Below, piece by piece: positions 23,772-37,540 of a stretch of 64,000 nucleotides of DNA. The stretch's first letter is position 1. The number at the start of each line of letters is the position of its first letter. A program made the translations under genes and the position numbers. The notes beneath the pieces are model-generated. The model was given only the letters and a program-made list of their open reading frames with translations, was not told where the DNA came from and did no database searches. Source of the DNA: Epiperipatus broadwayi (lineage: Eukaryota > Onychophora > Udeonychophora > Euonychophora > Peripatidae); contig JAQFVV010000157.1 in assembly GCA_028023455.1 (NCBI GenBank), forward strand, positions 64,001-128,000, given 5' to 3'.

Positions 23772-24062
23772 AGAGGCAAAACTATCCATACAGTAACACT
23801 ATTCAGTGTAAGCCAGAGTAATCAATGGATGCAAGAAGGTTTGTACATAAAATTCCTTTCTAATGCCTACTCATACAATATCCCAGACTAGTTTGTAGTA
23901 TGTGGCCTCTGAGAACACTGCACCTAGATAAGGATTTTATGCACAAACCTTCCTGCATCCATTGATTACTCTGGCTTGCACTAAGTGGTGCTACTGTATG
24001 AAGAGTTTTGCCTTTGTGAAAAACAGCTTGTGTAAGCATAAAGAATGGTGAACATGTGATGT
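23772..24062. repeat. Foldback family F1, copy c
   Basis: Both arms are present ('gaggcaaaact', 'gagtaatcaatggatgcaag' and inverse). The centre is shortened and the hammerhead core lost, although 'ctagtctggga' remains on the minus strand. Confidence 0.85.
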
Positions 24063-24839
24063 TTAAAATTAAAATAGCTGACTTTGACCTTAGATGTATG
24101 GGTTTAAATCCTGTTGTAGGTACTAATGCTTAGTTATACATTGAACTCAGGCTATCAATGTGGTAAATATTTTGAAAATGTTGGAAATATGTTTATAATA
24201 TGAAGATTAAGATCAAGAATATCTTCTGCTGCTTTGCAATAAGTGAGGATGGCTCATCAAATGCTCTATGGTATTTTTGATTCTCTTTACTAATCTTTCT
24301 CTCTTTTTCAAATCTGCTTATCCTCAGTCATTTACATTGATGTAGGTCAGTTTAATGCCAAACTACATTTTTATAACTAAACATGGCAATCAGATTTGCA
24401 TTTATACAATTATGTTTTTAACTTTTAATTACATACACAATTTTGAATAATGTTATTTCATTTTTTTGTGCATAATTATGAAAATATATGCAAAGTTTTC
24501 AAAATTCTTGGATATTGTGATCTTTCATGAAGCAACACAATTAGCAGTCAAGTTCCATTGGGGGAAATGCATTAGCCAATACACCATGCACTCTTTCCAC
24601 ACATATATATGTATATAATTTATTAATTTTCTGCATTTATTTATTATTTAATATTAATTTTTTATAATGCATTTAATACTTTGCAATTTTTTAATTCATT
24701 AATCCTACTTGAATCCTACATTTTTACCAAATTCAATAATAAACATTTACTGTCTATTAATAAATTTATATTGAACATGTAAAAAGAACTTATTACTCTG
24801 GCCCAATATATTTCAATATATATATATATATATATATAT
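24063..24839. other. AT-rich stretch without a gene
   Basis: A weak B-box-like 'gggtttaaatcc' at about 24107, and (TA)n at 24817-24839. Otherwise nothing. Confidence 0.4.
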
Positions 24840-25641
24840 TGTTCTATCCACACTTACGACTGTGCCAATGTTATAACTGCAAGTCATACTGTGCGGTCAG
24901 CAAATAACGTTCGCTACTGTTCAACTGCATATGCTCTCCAACGAATGGTCTACAATGAATGCTCTGAATATTCTCTGTATTCTCTGCAATGGATGCTCTC
25001 CAACCGAATGGTCTGCACTGAATGCTCTGCCACGGATGCTCTGCCATGGATGCTCTCCAACGAATGGTCTGCACCGACTGCTCCCCAATGAATGGTCTGC
25101 AAGCAGATGCTCTCCAAACGAATGGTCTGCAATGATCTATTTCTACAGTTCGCTAAAGTTCAATTCCCATGATGTTCTTTCAGGCTGGCTACTACAAAAC
25201 AGTTCACAATGGGCCTACTTTAGCCCCAGTCCAGTGTAGCTGTACACGAACTCTTCGTAGTAAGCACTGCGACTGCCGGCAGCTATCTCCTACTGGAATT
25301 GAACAGTAACTCTACTGTAGATGCACTCCATACTGTCTGCTACTCACTACTGCATGACTGCTCTCTACTGCTCTCTATATTACACTGCTAGATGTTACCC
25401 AGTCTTCTTATCGCTCTCTGACAACTGCAATGATCAATCAATGCACTGACCAATAAGGTAATGTCTCTTATCTAGAAACATTTGTAATTAGCAAATATTT
25501 CTAGGAATTGTTGATCGCCACTACGTCAATGCACTAATTAAATTCCTCAGCTATCAGAGCGCGATCTAAAAACAGCCTTACGAATAAATTCTAGTTTCTT
25601 CTGGAGTACACAAAATGTCTGCCATTTTACCAAACACTACA
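24840..25641. mobile_element. LTR-like block X3 (TG...CA) in (TA)n
   Basis: 802 bp from TGTTCTATCC to AACACTACA with TA repeat on both sides. It is clearly GC-richer than its surroundings. It contains a minisatellite (24920-25135) that gives rise to spurious short frames on both strands. There is no protein domain. Confidence 0.45.
24920..25135 (+). repeat. Degenerate minisatellite in X3
   Basis: Irregular tandem units built from 'gatgctctcc', 'aacgaatggtctgca' and 'atgaatgctctgc', about six to eight partial copies. Confidence 0.8.
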
Positions 25642-25653
25642 TATATATATATA

Positions 25654-25831
25654 TCATTAAAGTTAAGCCAATCACCACTTAGACAATCCCAATATCATTA
25701 ACAATCAACAATTTCAAATTGTTGTCAAAGCAACCTTTTAACAATAAAAGAAGGTTGCCTTGACAACAGTTTGAAATTGTTGATTAATAATGATATTGGG
25801 GTTGTCTAAGTATTAACTAGCTTTTAATGAC
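25654..25831. repeat. Foldback palindrome, family F6
   Basis: Arms of about 85 bp: 'aatcaacaatttcaaa' and 'gttgtcaaagcaacctt' with their inverses. It begins directly at the TA tract after X3. No hammerhead core was seen. Confidence 0.85.
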
Positions 25832-26866
25832 TACTTACAAACCAATTTAATCTTGATCATTACTCACGTGTGTGTGTATATATATATTAGTCAAATATCA
25901 TTTAAATATATGCATTACTGCAAAATATATTTATAAACTAATAGAAAATAATTCAAAATATAATAAAAATAAATCTATCTTGTCAAAAATATAATAAAAA
26001 ACTTATAATCTAATTTAATATGCAATTTTGTCTGTTAATAATATTAGCTTAAAAATCAGACACCTTCTACAATGTTCTATTATTTTATAATTAATAAGTG
26101 CTTCAAGAAAATATCTATAATTAAAATTTGTATAACTCTATAAAATAGCAAAATACATTTGAAAATAAATAACTCAATAAATATGATTACATGTTAATAA
26201 AAACAAATTACTTTCATAAGAGAATATTAAATATAATGCGAAATAAAAACAACTTTTATTTTCTATTATTCAAGTAGCAAAAAAATAATAATAGAAGGTA
26301 TGAATAATTAATCACTAAAGTTAGGCTAATTGTTATGATAATTTTAAATAAAAACTTTAAAATAAACAGTACAAAATTTATTACTAAAAGTCATTAAGGT
26401 TATAAATAATTAATCATAAACTTCAAAAAGTTTAGCACTGATAATTATTGGAGAAAAAGAAGCAAAAATTCTAAAACTAATTGATACATGATATACTCAA
26501 CATTTCGTTTCAAGATAAACTGAAGGAGAAAAATTACATGATGTAAAGGTCAATGGTAGAATTTTCAAACATTTTTTTTTTCAAATGGTATCATTCTTGC
26601 AGACACATAATAGCAAAACTACAGACAATACTTGAATTATGATTTACCCTTAAAAGTGAAATGTGGCTGATAAATGGTTAAAAAATACTGAGATTAAATA
26701 TACACGAAATATAGAGAAAATAAAACAAATATCAAGAACTATAAAAAAACATGTTTTCCTGAAGGTTTGTGATGACGGTGTTTTAGTTGTATTTATATAT
26801 TGGATTATTTCCACAATCTAATAAGAGTAAATTACTAATCAACTTTGCTCTTTGGAAAAAGTGAAG
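25832..26866. other. AT-rich stretch without a gene
   Basis: Nothing recognisable. Confidence 0.5.
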
Positions 26867-27165
26867 AAATCAGGAGGAACTTCATAGATAAGTACATGAA
26901 ATTTCTACTGACTATTGCCTTTGGCAGGATGGTTCAGTTGGTTAGAGTGTTACCTTAAAATTCAATACTCAAGAATCTAAGAGTCCAGATTTGATTCCCA
27001 TGCCAGTATTGTAACTGTTTAGAGCAGAAACACCTGAAGAAGAGGAGAGAATAGTACTTCTTTTAAATGATGTGCATATACTAACCTATGTGCTATAATT
27101 AACAGTTGAATGCATTTAAAATATTTAAAAAAAGTTAAATTATTCTAAAAACATTCAATACTCAT
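26867..27165 (+). mobile_element. tRNA-related short repeat, copy A (intact)
   Basis: About 300 bp. A leader of about 55 bp ('caggaggaac' onward) is followed by a tRNA-like part at 26930-27004 with A box 'ggttcagttggttagag', B box 'ccagatttgattccc' and GGCA/TGCC ends. A tail of about 160 bp includes 'gtgcatatactaacct' and 'aacagttgaatg'. The second copy is at 41217-42385. A SINE-like element is likely, though the leader before the tRNA part is unusual. Confidence 0.65.
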
Positions 27166-27540
27166 ATTAGATGATGGAAATAGTGCAATATATAAATAGA
27201 ATAAAAAATCATGGTTTCAAATGTGAACCCAGAAAGTTATTTAAAAAGCAAAACTCTAATTTTTTTAGCCCTCAATGTAGTCATACAAAAAAGAATGAAA
27301 TAGCATATACATATAATAAAAAAAACTCTACAAAACAAAGAAGATGCATAATATATTATATTATTAGTCACTTATTTTGAAAACAATATTTCTGCAACTA
27401 AAATAAATATTAAAAATTGCAAGCAATAATGTTAAAAGAAAATGTGTAAATGAGCTTAAATAATCCCTGAGATAATCAAGAAATTTGGATCTGGGTAGAT
27501 GTTACAATAAAGGAACTTTCTTAATTCCTGTGTAGAATTG
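27166..27540. other. AT-rich stretch without a gene
   Basis: Nothing recognisable beyond short A runs. Confidence 0.4.
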
Positions 27541-27548
27541 TGTGTGTG

Positions 27549-27598
<50 letters not shown>
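27541..27598. repeat. Compound (TG)n(TA)n(TG)n microsatellite
   Basis: TG units, then about eight TA units, then about 17 TG units. Confidence 0.95.
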
Positions 27599-27603
<5 letters not shown>

Positions 27604-29320
27604 AGCTTCATGGCATTACGACCTTAATTCAAATATTGGCAATGTAAAACTTGGAAAAACATTTAGGATTTTTTTAGATAGACTCCTTAGGCAACTCAAC
27701 TATTATAATGACTAGTAAATGGGTATCTATATTTAGCTAGAGAGGAAACAAGAATAAAAAAACTGTTCAAGCTTTGACCATCTGGCAATTGGTGTATCTG
27801 ATAAATAAAACCTTTATCTTCATTGTGTCTCATCAACAACTTATGAAGAGACTTTACTCTGAAGTGGTAAAAATCAGGAGCCCTGTTTTCTTTCTTGTGT
27901 GTATATATTATCAACTTATAAATTTTTATTCTGGTAAAAGAGATAGGGATTGCTCTTGAATGTACCAAACAATATTTTTAATTTGCTTTGAAGTATATTA
28001 ATATCAGAATTGAAAAACATTTTAAAGATAAAAATATAATAGATAAATTGAAAAGAAACAGTAGGAAAATATAAGCTTACAAGATATGTAGACAAAATAT
28101 ATGTATATTATGAATTAATTATTTGAAAAGAAAATTGAAAAGATCTAAATGATAGAGTATTAGAATTGGATTAAATATTTAACACAAAATATGTGATCAT
28201 CAATTAATAGGACATAAGAAAGTATTAACATCAAATAAGAAAGGCAAAACTGTTTAGCAATATGATAGCTATTATCTAAAATATTAAAGAATTTAAGGAA
28301 TCAGTAAAAAAACAAAGGCATTTTATTGAAAGCAACTATTCAATAACAACATTTTGTGGTGACACAACAATTAATAAAAGCAGTAGAAAATACCATTACA
28401 AAATGACATGAAAAACAAAGGAAAAAACTAGTTATAGAACCTAATCTTGATGATAGAAGAAATGTTTTAAAAGTAAACAAAGTATCATATACCTTTCTCT
28501 AATTATTTTCAATACGTTTATTAGAAATAATAATTTATTCTATTTCTTTACTTCAGAGTCATTTATTATAAGCTTTAAAATGTATAAATTTGTTTCTGAT
28601 TGTTAGCTTTCTCAGGTAAAAAAAAAATGCTTTTGCTTTTTAGACTGTTAACGTTAATACGACCATCCAAAAGCCTTTAAGGTTTTAAACTTTAATAATT
28701 AGTTAAATTTTATTATATATATACATAGTAAAGCTATATGAGTACAATTAATATATTCTAATAATGATATTAATTTTCGTATGCTTCCTCACATTTTCAT
28801 GTGCATCTCTTTTTACTCTAGGTACAGTGCTTTAATATTATTATCTATATAACTAAACAAATGTGTTTTAGAGATTTTTTGACATTTGTGTGATTAGTTG
28901 GTTTGGCTGCTCCATGCATGAATGCATTAATGCATATATGAGTCCTATCTTTTACTGACAAAGACAAAAAATTACAAGCAGATATGAAGATGTGAATATT
29001 ATAATAATATATCATATGGTATCCCATGATTCTCAAGCTTATAGCAGATGGTTCTAGAATAGGGTGAAGAGAACTTAATGATTATCAAAATACAGATAAC
29101 TTTTCAACATTTTTATAGCTTTTAACTATCCAATTTAGGGTGCTTTTCTACAATAAATTGCATGTCTTTAGTAATTCTTATTTTTCTAAAAGCATTATGA
29201 ACATCTGGTACCTATTCTTTTACAATTCAAACTAATTTATTCAATATCGTCCATAGGTATTTTTGCTACAGTAGATAACTATAAGATCACATGCTAATTA
29301 CTGCAGTCATTTTAACTTCT
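27599..29320. other. AT-rich stretch without a gene
   Basis: No supportable gene or repeat. Confidence 0.4.
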
Positions 29321-29420
29321 GTATATGTTTAAATTAAATTATTAAAAGCTTTCTTAAGATCAAGTGAAACAACTTTATAGATCCACCTATTTTTAAAGAA
29401 CTGAAAATCTTACCACCATA
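29320..29420 (-). pseudogene. Possible reverse transcriptase scrap
   Basis: One frame reads VVSLDLKKAFNNLI at about 29336-29377, which resembles reverse transcriptase motif A (SLDLKKAFD). The neighbouring sequence did not give further motifs, so the call rests on this one phrase. Confidence 0.3.
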
Positions 29421-29936
29421 TTATTAACACTTTTCATGTTTAGATATTCAAAAGACTATTTTATTTTCATCAAAATACATACCTTTGTTTAAATTTAAAT
29501 CAATAGGTAATCTACCTTTATTTAAAAGTGGTCATGTTATTTCTCTATCTACAATATAGTAGTCAGCAAACTGTCTTTCATGAGTCAAAAGTGATTGTTT
29601 GATCTTAATTGTGTAGCTCTTTTTTTCAAGATAAACATAAGGACATTTTTTATTTTCTCTTATAATTTGTAAATATTTTGATGACTCTAGGAAAAAATGC
29701 ACATTACAACATTGTTCTTTAATTTAGAGTTATTATATAATAGTGATTATTGTATATGATGAATATTTAAGTACTAGAAATTTGTGAATAAATCAAATTG
29801 TCAAAGTAATTTTTTATTATCATTTATTTTTTATTATTACATTTACAGATTCTATTATGTCCAAATATATCCACAGTCATTCTGAAATTTGTATTTTTTA
29901 TTTCTTTCCTAGCAGCTCTTTAACCCATTCAGTTGC

Positions 29937-30590
29937 AATTTATTTTATTGGCCAAGTAAGGTAAAACTCTAAACTTTTGATTGGTCAATTACAGAATCAG
30001 CAGTAAAATATATATTCATCTTTTAATATATTCATTTTAGTTTCATTTGTAAAAAGTATATTGATAATTTGTCAGGTTATGAAAGTGAATGAAAGTTTTT
30101 TCAAAAATACATTTTTATTTATAATTATAAAAATATTTGATAGCATTAATTTAAAAAGAATGTTTTTAACAAATTGAAAAGTGTTGCTGATGTTAATAAT
30201 TTCTTTCTTAATTTTACATTGTGTAAAAGTAAATAATTTTTACTAAAATCTTAACTATTTTTCTAAAATAATTTTAATTTTAGCATATTTTATCAAAATA
30301 ATTTATAATATGTCAAAAAATACTTTTAAAATGGTCTAAAACATTCGTTTATTTTCAAAATGAAACGAAGAAGTTGGACCAGTGAAAATTATTGACATGG
30401 TCTTCTTTGTCTAATATGGTTATCAACCAATTAGCACCAAGAAAAGGACTGCCTTCTTCCAATGTTAAAACTAAAATTTGAATATTATTGATTTTTTACT
30501 TGTAAAATAATTCGAGAGAAGGCAGCATCTTATGGTGCTCTTTAAGCTTTAAAATGACTGTAAATTCTTTACCATACTGTTAAAAATGAC
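29937..30590 (+). repeat. Family F8, third copy
   Basis: Direct repeat of 1837-2490: 'aaactctaaacttttgattgg', 'gtttcatttgtaaaaag', 'attgattttttacttgtaaa'. Only one arm and the start of the spacer are present. Confidence 0.75.
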
Positions 30591-31904
30591 AGAATTCAAT
30601 TAACTTAAAGTTGTGATTATTTTTAACTGGACAAGGAAGAGAAAGGATTAATGGGAAGGGAGAGGAAAATATTTAAACAAAATGGCTATGCATATTTAAA
30701 AGTTTGCCAATCCCTATCCCTATCATAGACATGTGACACCCATTTATTTAGTAGGATTATGATATTGTTTTAGGTTTTTACATTAACCTTCAAACCATAA
30801 AATAGCTATTTAAATCAACAAATACAGTTTTAATTCAAACAGCATTCTTATATTTTTTGATAATCATTGAACTTTTGTATTTAGTATTTAATTTGTTGTA
30901 TTATGTATATTGCCCAATATTTGATTTATTATTTTATCAAGCAAAAAATGTCAAGATTTTTTTAATCAAGTCACTAATAATAAAATTATCAGATAATCAT
31001 TCAGGATTCTTCTTAATAATATACTTTTATATGACAATAAACTTTTTAAGAGATTTCTATGTCCCAGTTACATGAAAAGTTTGAAAATTCAAATTGTCAA
31101 TTTTATTATTTAACAATGATTAAAATTTAGATGTCAGTTGCTTCTAAAGAATTAATATCAATTTTTTTCCACTATATGAATACAAATGTATCCAATTTTT
31201 TATTGTGATTTCATTGCCTATAAACTGTCTATATATTGTCCAAAAGTTCAATAACAATTAGACCATTCAAATGCACAAAGCAAATACCATTATATTCATT
31301 AATTTTGGTCTGTAATTTATAAACTATGACTTAAAATTCTTCAAGAAAATTATTATTTTATTGGTATTGAACCAATAGTTTGAGGCATGAGAAAATGGCA
31401 ACCTGATGCTTAAGATCCACAGATTAAGGTCAAGCCTGTCTCCTTTAAATCTTTTTATAATCTCCTTAGTAATAAAGCCATTTAATTATTTTTATATAAT
31501 AATACGACTCATGAGTCTATGAAAGCATTCTTTCTCTGAACTTTTTAATCTAATGATGGAATCTAATAAGTGGTCAAAGCTACAAAAAACAAATTTTGTT
31601 GTATCATTATTTTTTAAAATATGTCCAGAAATTTCAAAACCAGAAAAGACAAATTATAACTGACAGTAAAACTATCAATATGTAGTCTATTTTCACAGTA
31701 TAATGACATCTCATCTTTTGATATCAACCTGTTTATGCAAACACTTTTTAAGTATAAATTTTATAAGATTACTTATACCAAATTTAAATCTGAATAACTT
31801 GATAATGTCAAACATATTCCATGCTTGAATATTGCATATAATGTCTCATTTGATCTACTTATTTGATATGTTGTGATATTAACTTTTAACATTTTCTGCA
31901 ATGG
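30591..31904. other. AT-rich stretch without a gene
   Basis: No supportable coding region. Confidence 0.4.
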
Positions 31905-32205
31905 CTATATGGAACTGAATCAAATTGAGTTAGATAGCTGAATTTAAAGACATTTTTGTGTCTGAAAAATTCAGATTTTCTTTTCAATAGTTACATATTA
32001 AATAAGTGCTGTTTTTCTGGTTGGTATTTTAGATCTAGCATCTGAATGTTTTAGCTCCTCACTGAGATGAGCCATAAGCTTGGATCAAATTGGTCTGGGA
32101 ATAAGAATATTCTAGATAGAGATTTTAAATTGTTTCTCTTACTGCATTTATTAAATAAGAGCTTGTTTGAGATATTGGTATGCTCCCTATATAAAATATT
32201 TGTAA
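31905..32205 (+). repeat. Diverged half copy of foldback family F2
   Basis: Resembles the right arm of 4126-4712: 'gctcctcactga', 'gagccataagctt', 'ggtctggga', 'ttaaataagagcttgttt'. The hammerhead core is broken (CTGAGATGA, GGATCAAA), but GGTC followed by TGGGA is kept. Confidence 0.6.
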
Positions 32206-33414
32206 ATACAAGCTTTTAGAAGCAATGTCACATTATATATAACTTGTTTTATTGATTAGTACATTCATGTATATCCATAAAAATTTTCTTCATATAAAAA
32301 ATTCTTTTTAAAATATCTTCTGAAAATTAAACTACAGTTAGCACATATTACTTTAATTATATGCTATTTAAATAACAATGAAATATTAAGATTCATTAAT
32401 TTAGTAAATTTTATAATTCTGGATTATTTATGGTATGAAAACAGCTACTTTTTTGCCTCAAGAACTCACTCTGTAAATCTCACATTCTCAAATCTTGCTT
32501 TACACAAATTCATTTAATCATTTTTTTAAATCTAATTAAGTTCAAAATGTACATATTTTTATCTTCATTTTTCCCTGAAAGTTTAATATATTATAACATT
32601 TCATTTACTAAAATATTTTTAAAATGTAACGTTAGCAATCTATCAAAACCTAAGAGAATAGTTGAAGTACTTTTCTTAAGTGATAAAATGAAAGCTATTT
32701 ATTTAATAATGAAAAAAAGAAAATCATGTTTTATAGTGGGTGACATTCTCAAAAAAAATGAACCATCTATTAGAAAAATAATGAAAAAAAATTTTAAAGC
32801 TAAAAAATAATTATATTAAGATATAACTTCTTGTTGAAAATGAAGAAGACATTGGATTTAGAAATAGAATAAATAAATTACAACATCTTTAATAACTTAC
32901 AAATAAACATTTATTTTGTTAAAAATTTAATAGTTTCAACTTTGATGATAAAATTATTACTGATATTTGAATTGGATAATAATCAATTGGGAGAAAAAAA
33001 ATCATCTGTCCAAAAGTATGAGTTGATAATAAGGACTGAATCAGCAGTAGATTCACTATTGCTAAATATCTCATTCTCAACAAATCTCACAAATATACTA
33101 TAGCCACATAGTAGAAATGATGCTATTAATAAAAAAATATTAATTAAATCTTAATATTGATAAGATCAGTTTGAAATGTAGAAAGCAAAAATAATTCATT
33201 TTATTATCACATAAACATGATTTTTATTAATAGATTAGATAATTTTTAAGATATATATATAATTATTGTTTATTTACTTATTGCATATGCATAATTCTCT
33301 ATATAAAGATAGATTGGGGAATTAGGCAATAGAATGTGACAACCAAATCATATTGTCATGTTATAATTTATTCTAATTATTCATACTGTCTTCAATAAAC
33401 AAATTTTACATCAT
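32206..33414. other. AT-rich stretch without a gene
   Basis: No gene. A Lys-rich 87-codon frame at 32547 is low complexity and unsupported. Confidence 0.4.
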
Positions 33415-33487
33415 CATTATAATTTTTAATGATCTAGTTTAACACTTTAAATGGTCATCTATTATCATGACCTCTAAAGTATGTCCA

Positions 33488-33960
33488 TTACAATTTCATT
33501 TCAGTTTCTAATTCTTTCAATAGTGTCAGTAGTATATGCTTCTTTCTCACATATTTCCCTTTTGATCCCTTCTTGTAACATCCATTATATTTCTCTCTAT
33601 CCAAATCTAAAGATCCATAAATAGGCACCAGTAAAACATACCTATTAAGATATTTCCTTTTCAAACATGTAGGCATATTATTTAATCCTAATTTATTTCT
33701 ATATTATTTAATCTTAATTTATTTATACCAAAAGCACTTCATCAAAATTAATTTCATTCATTATGTTTCCATCTAGATTCATAATCTGACCAAAGTATTT
33801 GTAGTTGCTAACTTCTAATTTATTATTAACAATCTTTATTTTCTTTTTCTGAGAAAATTCATTGAACATTATTTTAATCATTATATTTATCTTTAACTGT
33901 ATTTTCTTATTTTTATCAGATAGTTCTTGCAATATTTGTTATAAGCTGTGAAGTACTATT
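33488..33960 (-). pseudogene. LINE reverse transcriptase C-terminal part (copy 1)
   Basis: One frame reads NKLEVSNYKYFGQIMNLDGN, the 'FKYLGS-ITxDG' region behind the polymerase core. The next frame reads CLKRKYLNRYVLLVPIYGS, matching 'VLPVLTYGSE'. The active-site region at about 33970 reads LKDDMVN, a decayed form of (F/Y)ADD. These phrases are typical of RTE-like LINEs. A frameshift separates the two parts. Confidence 0.6.
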
Positions 33961-34140
33961 TGTAAAATTAACCATATCATCTTTAAAAGATTTCTATTTT
34001 AATCCATAAAAGATTTGTTATAAAATTTTTTGAAGATCTGGAATGATCCTGTTATAGTTAACTTAATGTTAATTTTATTATTGCCATGTATTATAGTCAT
34101 TGTTATTTAAATACAAGTATAGTATATGCTTAAGTTAGAT

Positions 34141-34709
34141 GTAATTAGAAGGGATTTGAACCCAGGCTTTCAAGATTCCTTCAGCCATCTGCTCCATCTT
34201 ATATAATCTGTGCACATCACCACATACATGTGAAAAAGGTAAACTATCTCCAATATATTTTATGCTGAACCAGCACTCATCAGTTGGTCTGGATCACTTT
34301 CAAGTATGCCATGAGGTTCATCAAGCTGCAAGATAAAATAATGCAGTTACTCATATCATCAATTGATTGTGCAACCAGGTCAAATTGGAAAACAATGTCT
34401 TTGAACAAGTCATTGTCATATTTTCAATAATATATATGGCTGAACAGTTGGAGAATGGAGAAGATTGAAGCCTGTCCATTAAAGTTTTATGATTTGCTGT
34501 ACTAATATAAACCAAGAACTGATTATATGTGAGTGGGGGAGATGATGATTCACATCAATTGATTTAGTGCTGGTTCAGCACAAAATAGGTATATTGGGGA
34601 TCATTTATCTTTTTCACATATATGTGTCATGTGTAATTGATTGTATAAAATGGAATGGATGACTGAAGAGAGCTTGAAAGTCTGGGTTCAAATTCCCTCT
34701 ATAATTATT
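34141..34709. repeat. Foldback family F5, copy b (both arms)
   Basis: Ends 'gaagggatttgaacccagg' on the left and its near inverse at 34680-34706. The arms share 'tacatgtgaaaaaggtaaa' and 'gctgaaccagca'. The terminal 'gggttcaaattccc' resembles a tRNA B box, so each arm may derive from a tRNA-headed short element. It is inserted in the reverse transcriptase part of LINE copy 1. Confidence 0.8.
34250..34287 (-). ncRNA. Type-I hammerhead-like motif, F5b left arm
   Basis: Minus strand: CCAA, CTGATGA, GTGCTG-GTT-CAGCAT (five pairs plus a closing wobble), AAAA (G12 lost), TAT then A17, TTGG pairing with CCAA. One base from an intact core. The right arm (plus, about 34575-34612) has 'ATAGGTATATTGGGG', a clean stem III and stem I strand, but a broken CUGANGA. 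Confidence 0.65.
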
Positions 34710-34794
34710 GTTATTATATTTTGATAAATGTTGTAAGCATATGATAACATTTTATTTCTATAGCATGATGATTCAAAGCTCTAATTACTGTAGA

Positions 34795-34850
34795 AATGCT
34801 TATATATTTATATGACTTTTTTATAATCTACAAATGTAACGTGTAGATTC
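34795..34850 (-). pseudogene. LINE reverse transcriptase motif A scrap (copy 1)
   Basis: FVDYKKVI at about 34815-34845 corresponds to FVDYNNAFDS in copy 2 (43510-43545), placing this piece between the two insertions. Confidence 0.5.
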
Positions 34851-34859
34851 ATGAGTGTA

Positions 34860-35700
34860 TGAGAAGTGTGCAGGAATAATTACATCATAGAAAGTAATTT
34901 ACGTATAGGCTAGATAGGATGACACTGAGGGGCAGACTGATGGGTGATCCGTCTGTCGTGCAGTAATGTTACCCATTGAATGTGGCTATAATATTGGTAT
35001 TTGGCCAAGTGAGAAACTCGGAAATGAATTTGCTATGTATTGAAGAATATTTGTGTTTTAAGAGTTCAGTTCTAATTATGTTTATTAAAAATATTATTGA
35101 GCCATAATGTTCAGTAATATCTATGGAAGCTATTTTATATGCAGAATCAAGTTTAGTATTCTTTATATTGTTAATGAAGTCAAATGATAACTTGACATAG
35201 AATGTACCATAACCAGGCTAGTCAGTCAACTATTGTTTGATTATTTTGGCAGTATTAAAATAATATATACCTCCAAAGTCAAGTACGAGTCTGAGGGGAA
35301 TTTTAGACTTGTGCACCTTAGCATTGATGAATATTTGTAGAAAGATGGATGTGGATGAATATATTTTGCTGTACTTGCTCTTGGTGAAGGCCTTGTTGCA
35401 ATATTTACATAATAATTCACTGAAAAACTTATCTTTATTATGCATTATTTTATACATGGGAATTGCATTAAGTTTTAAATTATTTATTTGAAGCTTCATT
35501 TGTTAGTAAACTCAGATTTGTTCATGAGAATAAACCTGCTAACCTTATCTTCCTTTAAGCAGATGATTGCATTTTCTGAGAAGAAATGTTTGGCATTATT
35601 GATCTATGACATCAATTTTTATGATGAATCATCTTTAACTAAATTTGATATTAAATTGTCTTTATTGGGGTATCTATAAGGTCAGCTGTTACTTAGTTTA
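34860..35700 (-). pseudogene. Penelope-like reverse transcriptase fragment
   Basis: Minus strand. Near 35550 FILMNKSEFTNKM matches 'VVMNKDEYxxKM'. The next 89 codons include FINAKVHKSKIPLRLVLDF and YYFNTAKII, the Penelope 'LPKIHKxxIPLRxIVS...N-AK' motif. Near 35130 ASIDITEHYGSI stands at the place of 'SFDVVSLFTSI' (motif A). The frame shifts between blocks and the later reverse transcriptase motifs and GIY-YIG are missing. Penelope-like elements encode a reverse transcriptase related to telomerase. It lies inside LINE copy 1, next to the hammerhead-bearing foldback. Confidence 0.65.
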
Positions 35701-36299
35701 GCTTCTTTATTGCTCTCATTGCACTTAACATATATTACAATTTATACAAAAGAAGTCTATATATTTTTCATTATAAATTATAGTTTTTGTAGAATTCTTT
35801 CACACACTTCATGATTCATCAATTTTTTAGTAATAGTTATTCTTTTCTTCTTATTGATGTAACAACTTTCCTCTCAATATTAAAATGCTATTGTACACTT
35901 TTATTCTCTTCTGTAGCTTTTTTGTCAATTCATAGTTACATTTCTTTATATCATTATTAATCATTTTTAATATTATTTTACAAAATCTTAAGCAATTGAT
36001 TTTTCTTAATCCATCAATTTAAAATACTTTTATATTTCTTCTCTTCTTCATATAATGTCTTGTCTAAGTTAAAAATTTAAATGTAAACTGCATTTTTGTA
36101 CCAAGTATTTTCATTGCAATTTTTATTAGAGTAACATTTATATTCTTATTAATCTTAATCAAATTATACCATTTCAAATTCTGTTAATATTTTTAAATAA
36201 TTTACAAGTTCTAATGTAAATTCATTGGAATGTTTCTGAATTTTAGGAATGTCAACTCTTAATACAGTCCTGTTTAAATATTTTTATCTCTTTAGTATT

Positions 36300-37110
<811 letters not shown>

Positions 37111-37540
37111 AGTCAGCCCATGCCACATATTGTCCTGCAAATAATGATCATAATTTAGTTTTTATCTGTGATGATTGTAAATGTATAATAAAAAAAACTC
37201 ATTTATACATATTCATTCTACTTTCAATGAAAGTGAACAGGTGTTTGTTTAAGAACTATCACTAACTGAAAAGAAAGATGATATTCTTGATCTTAGCCTT
37301 AGAGTTAAGAAGCCAGTAAACTTATCAAGCTGGTTGATACATTTTGATGAATAGACCATCCATGTTTGTAAACAATATGAATAATCTCAAAATGATAGCA
37401 GTTTTAACTGCAAGAACCTATGTAATGGATATCAATAATTTACCTTGTTCATTTATCTTTTATGACTTTAAAGTGGAATTAAAGGATCTCTGTTCAGTTA
37501 ACAGCAAACTTATTCCTGACCTTCATATCAAAAAATAATA

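Noticed and set aside
24871-25239. Several short frames on both strands rich in Cys, Ser and Trp
   Set aside because: They arise from the X3 minisatellite, overlap one another on both strands and match nothing I know.
32547-32810. An 87-codon Lys-rich frame
   Set aside because: Low-complexity composition expected from A-rich DNA; no motif, promoter or second copy.
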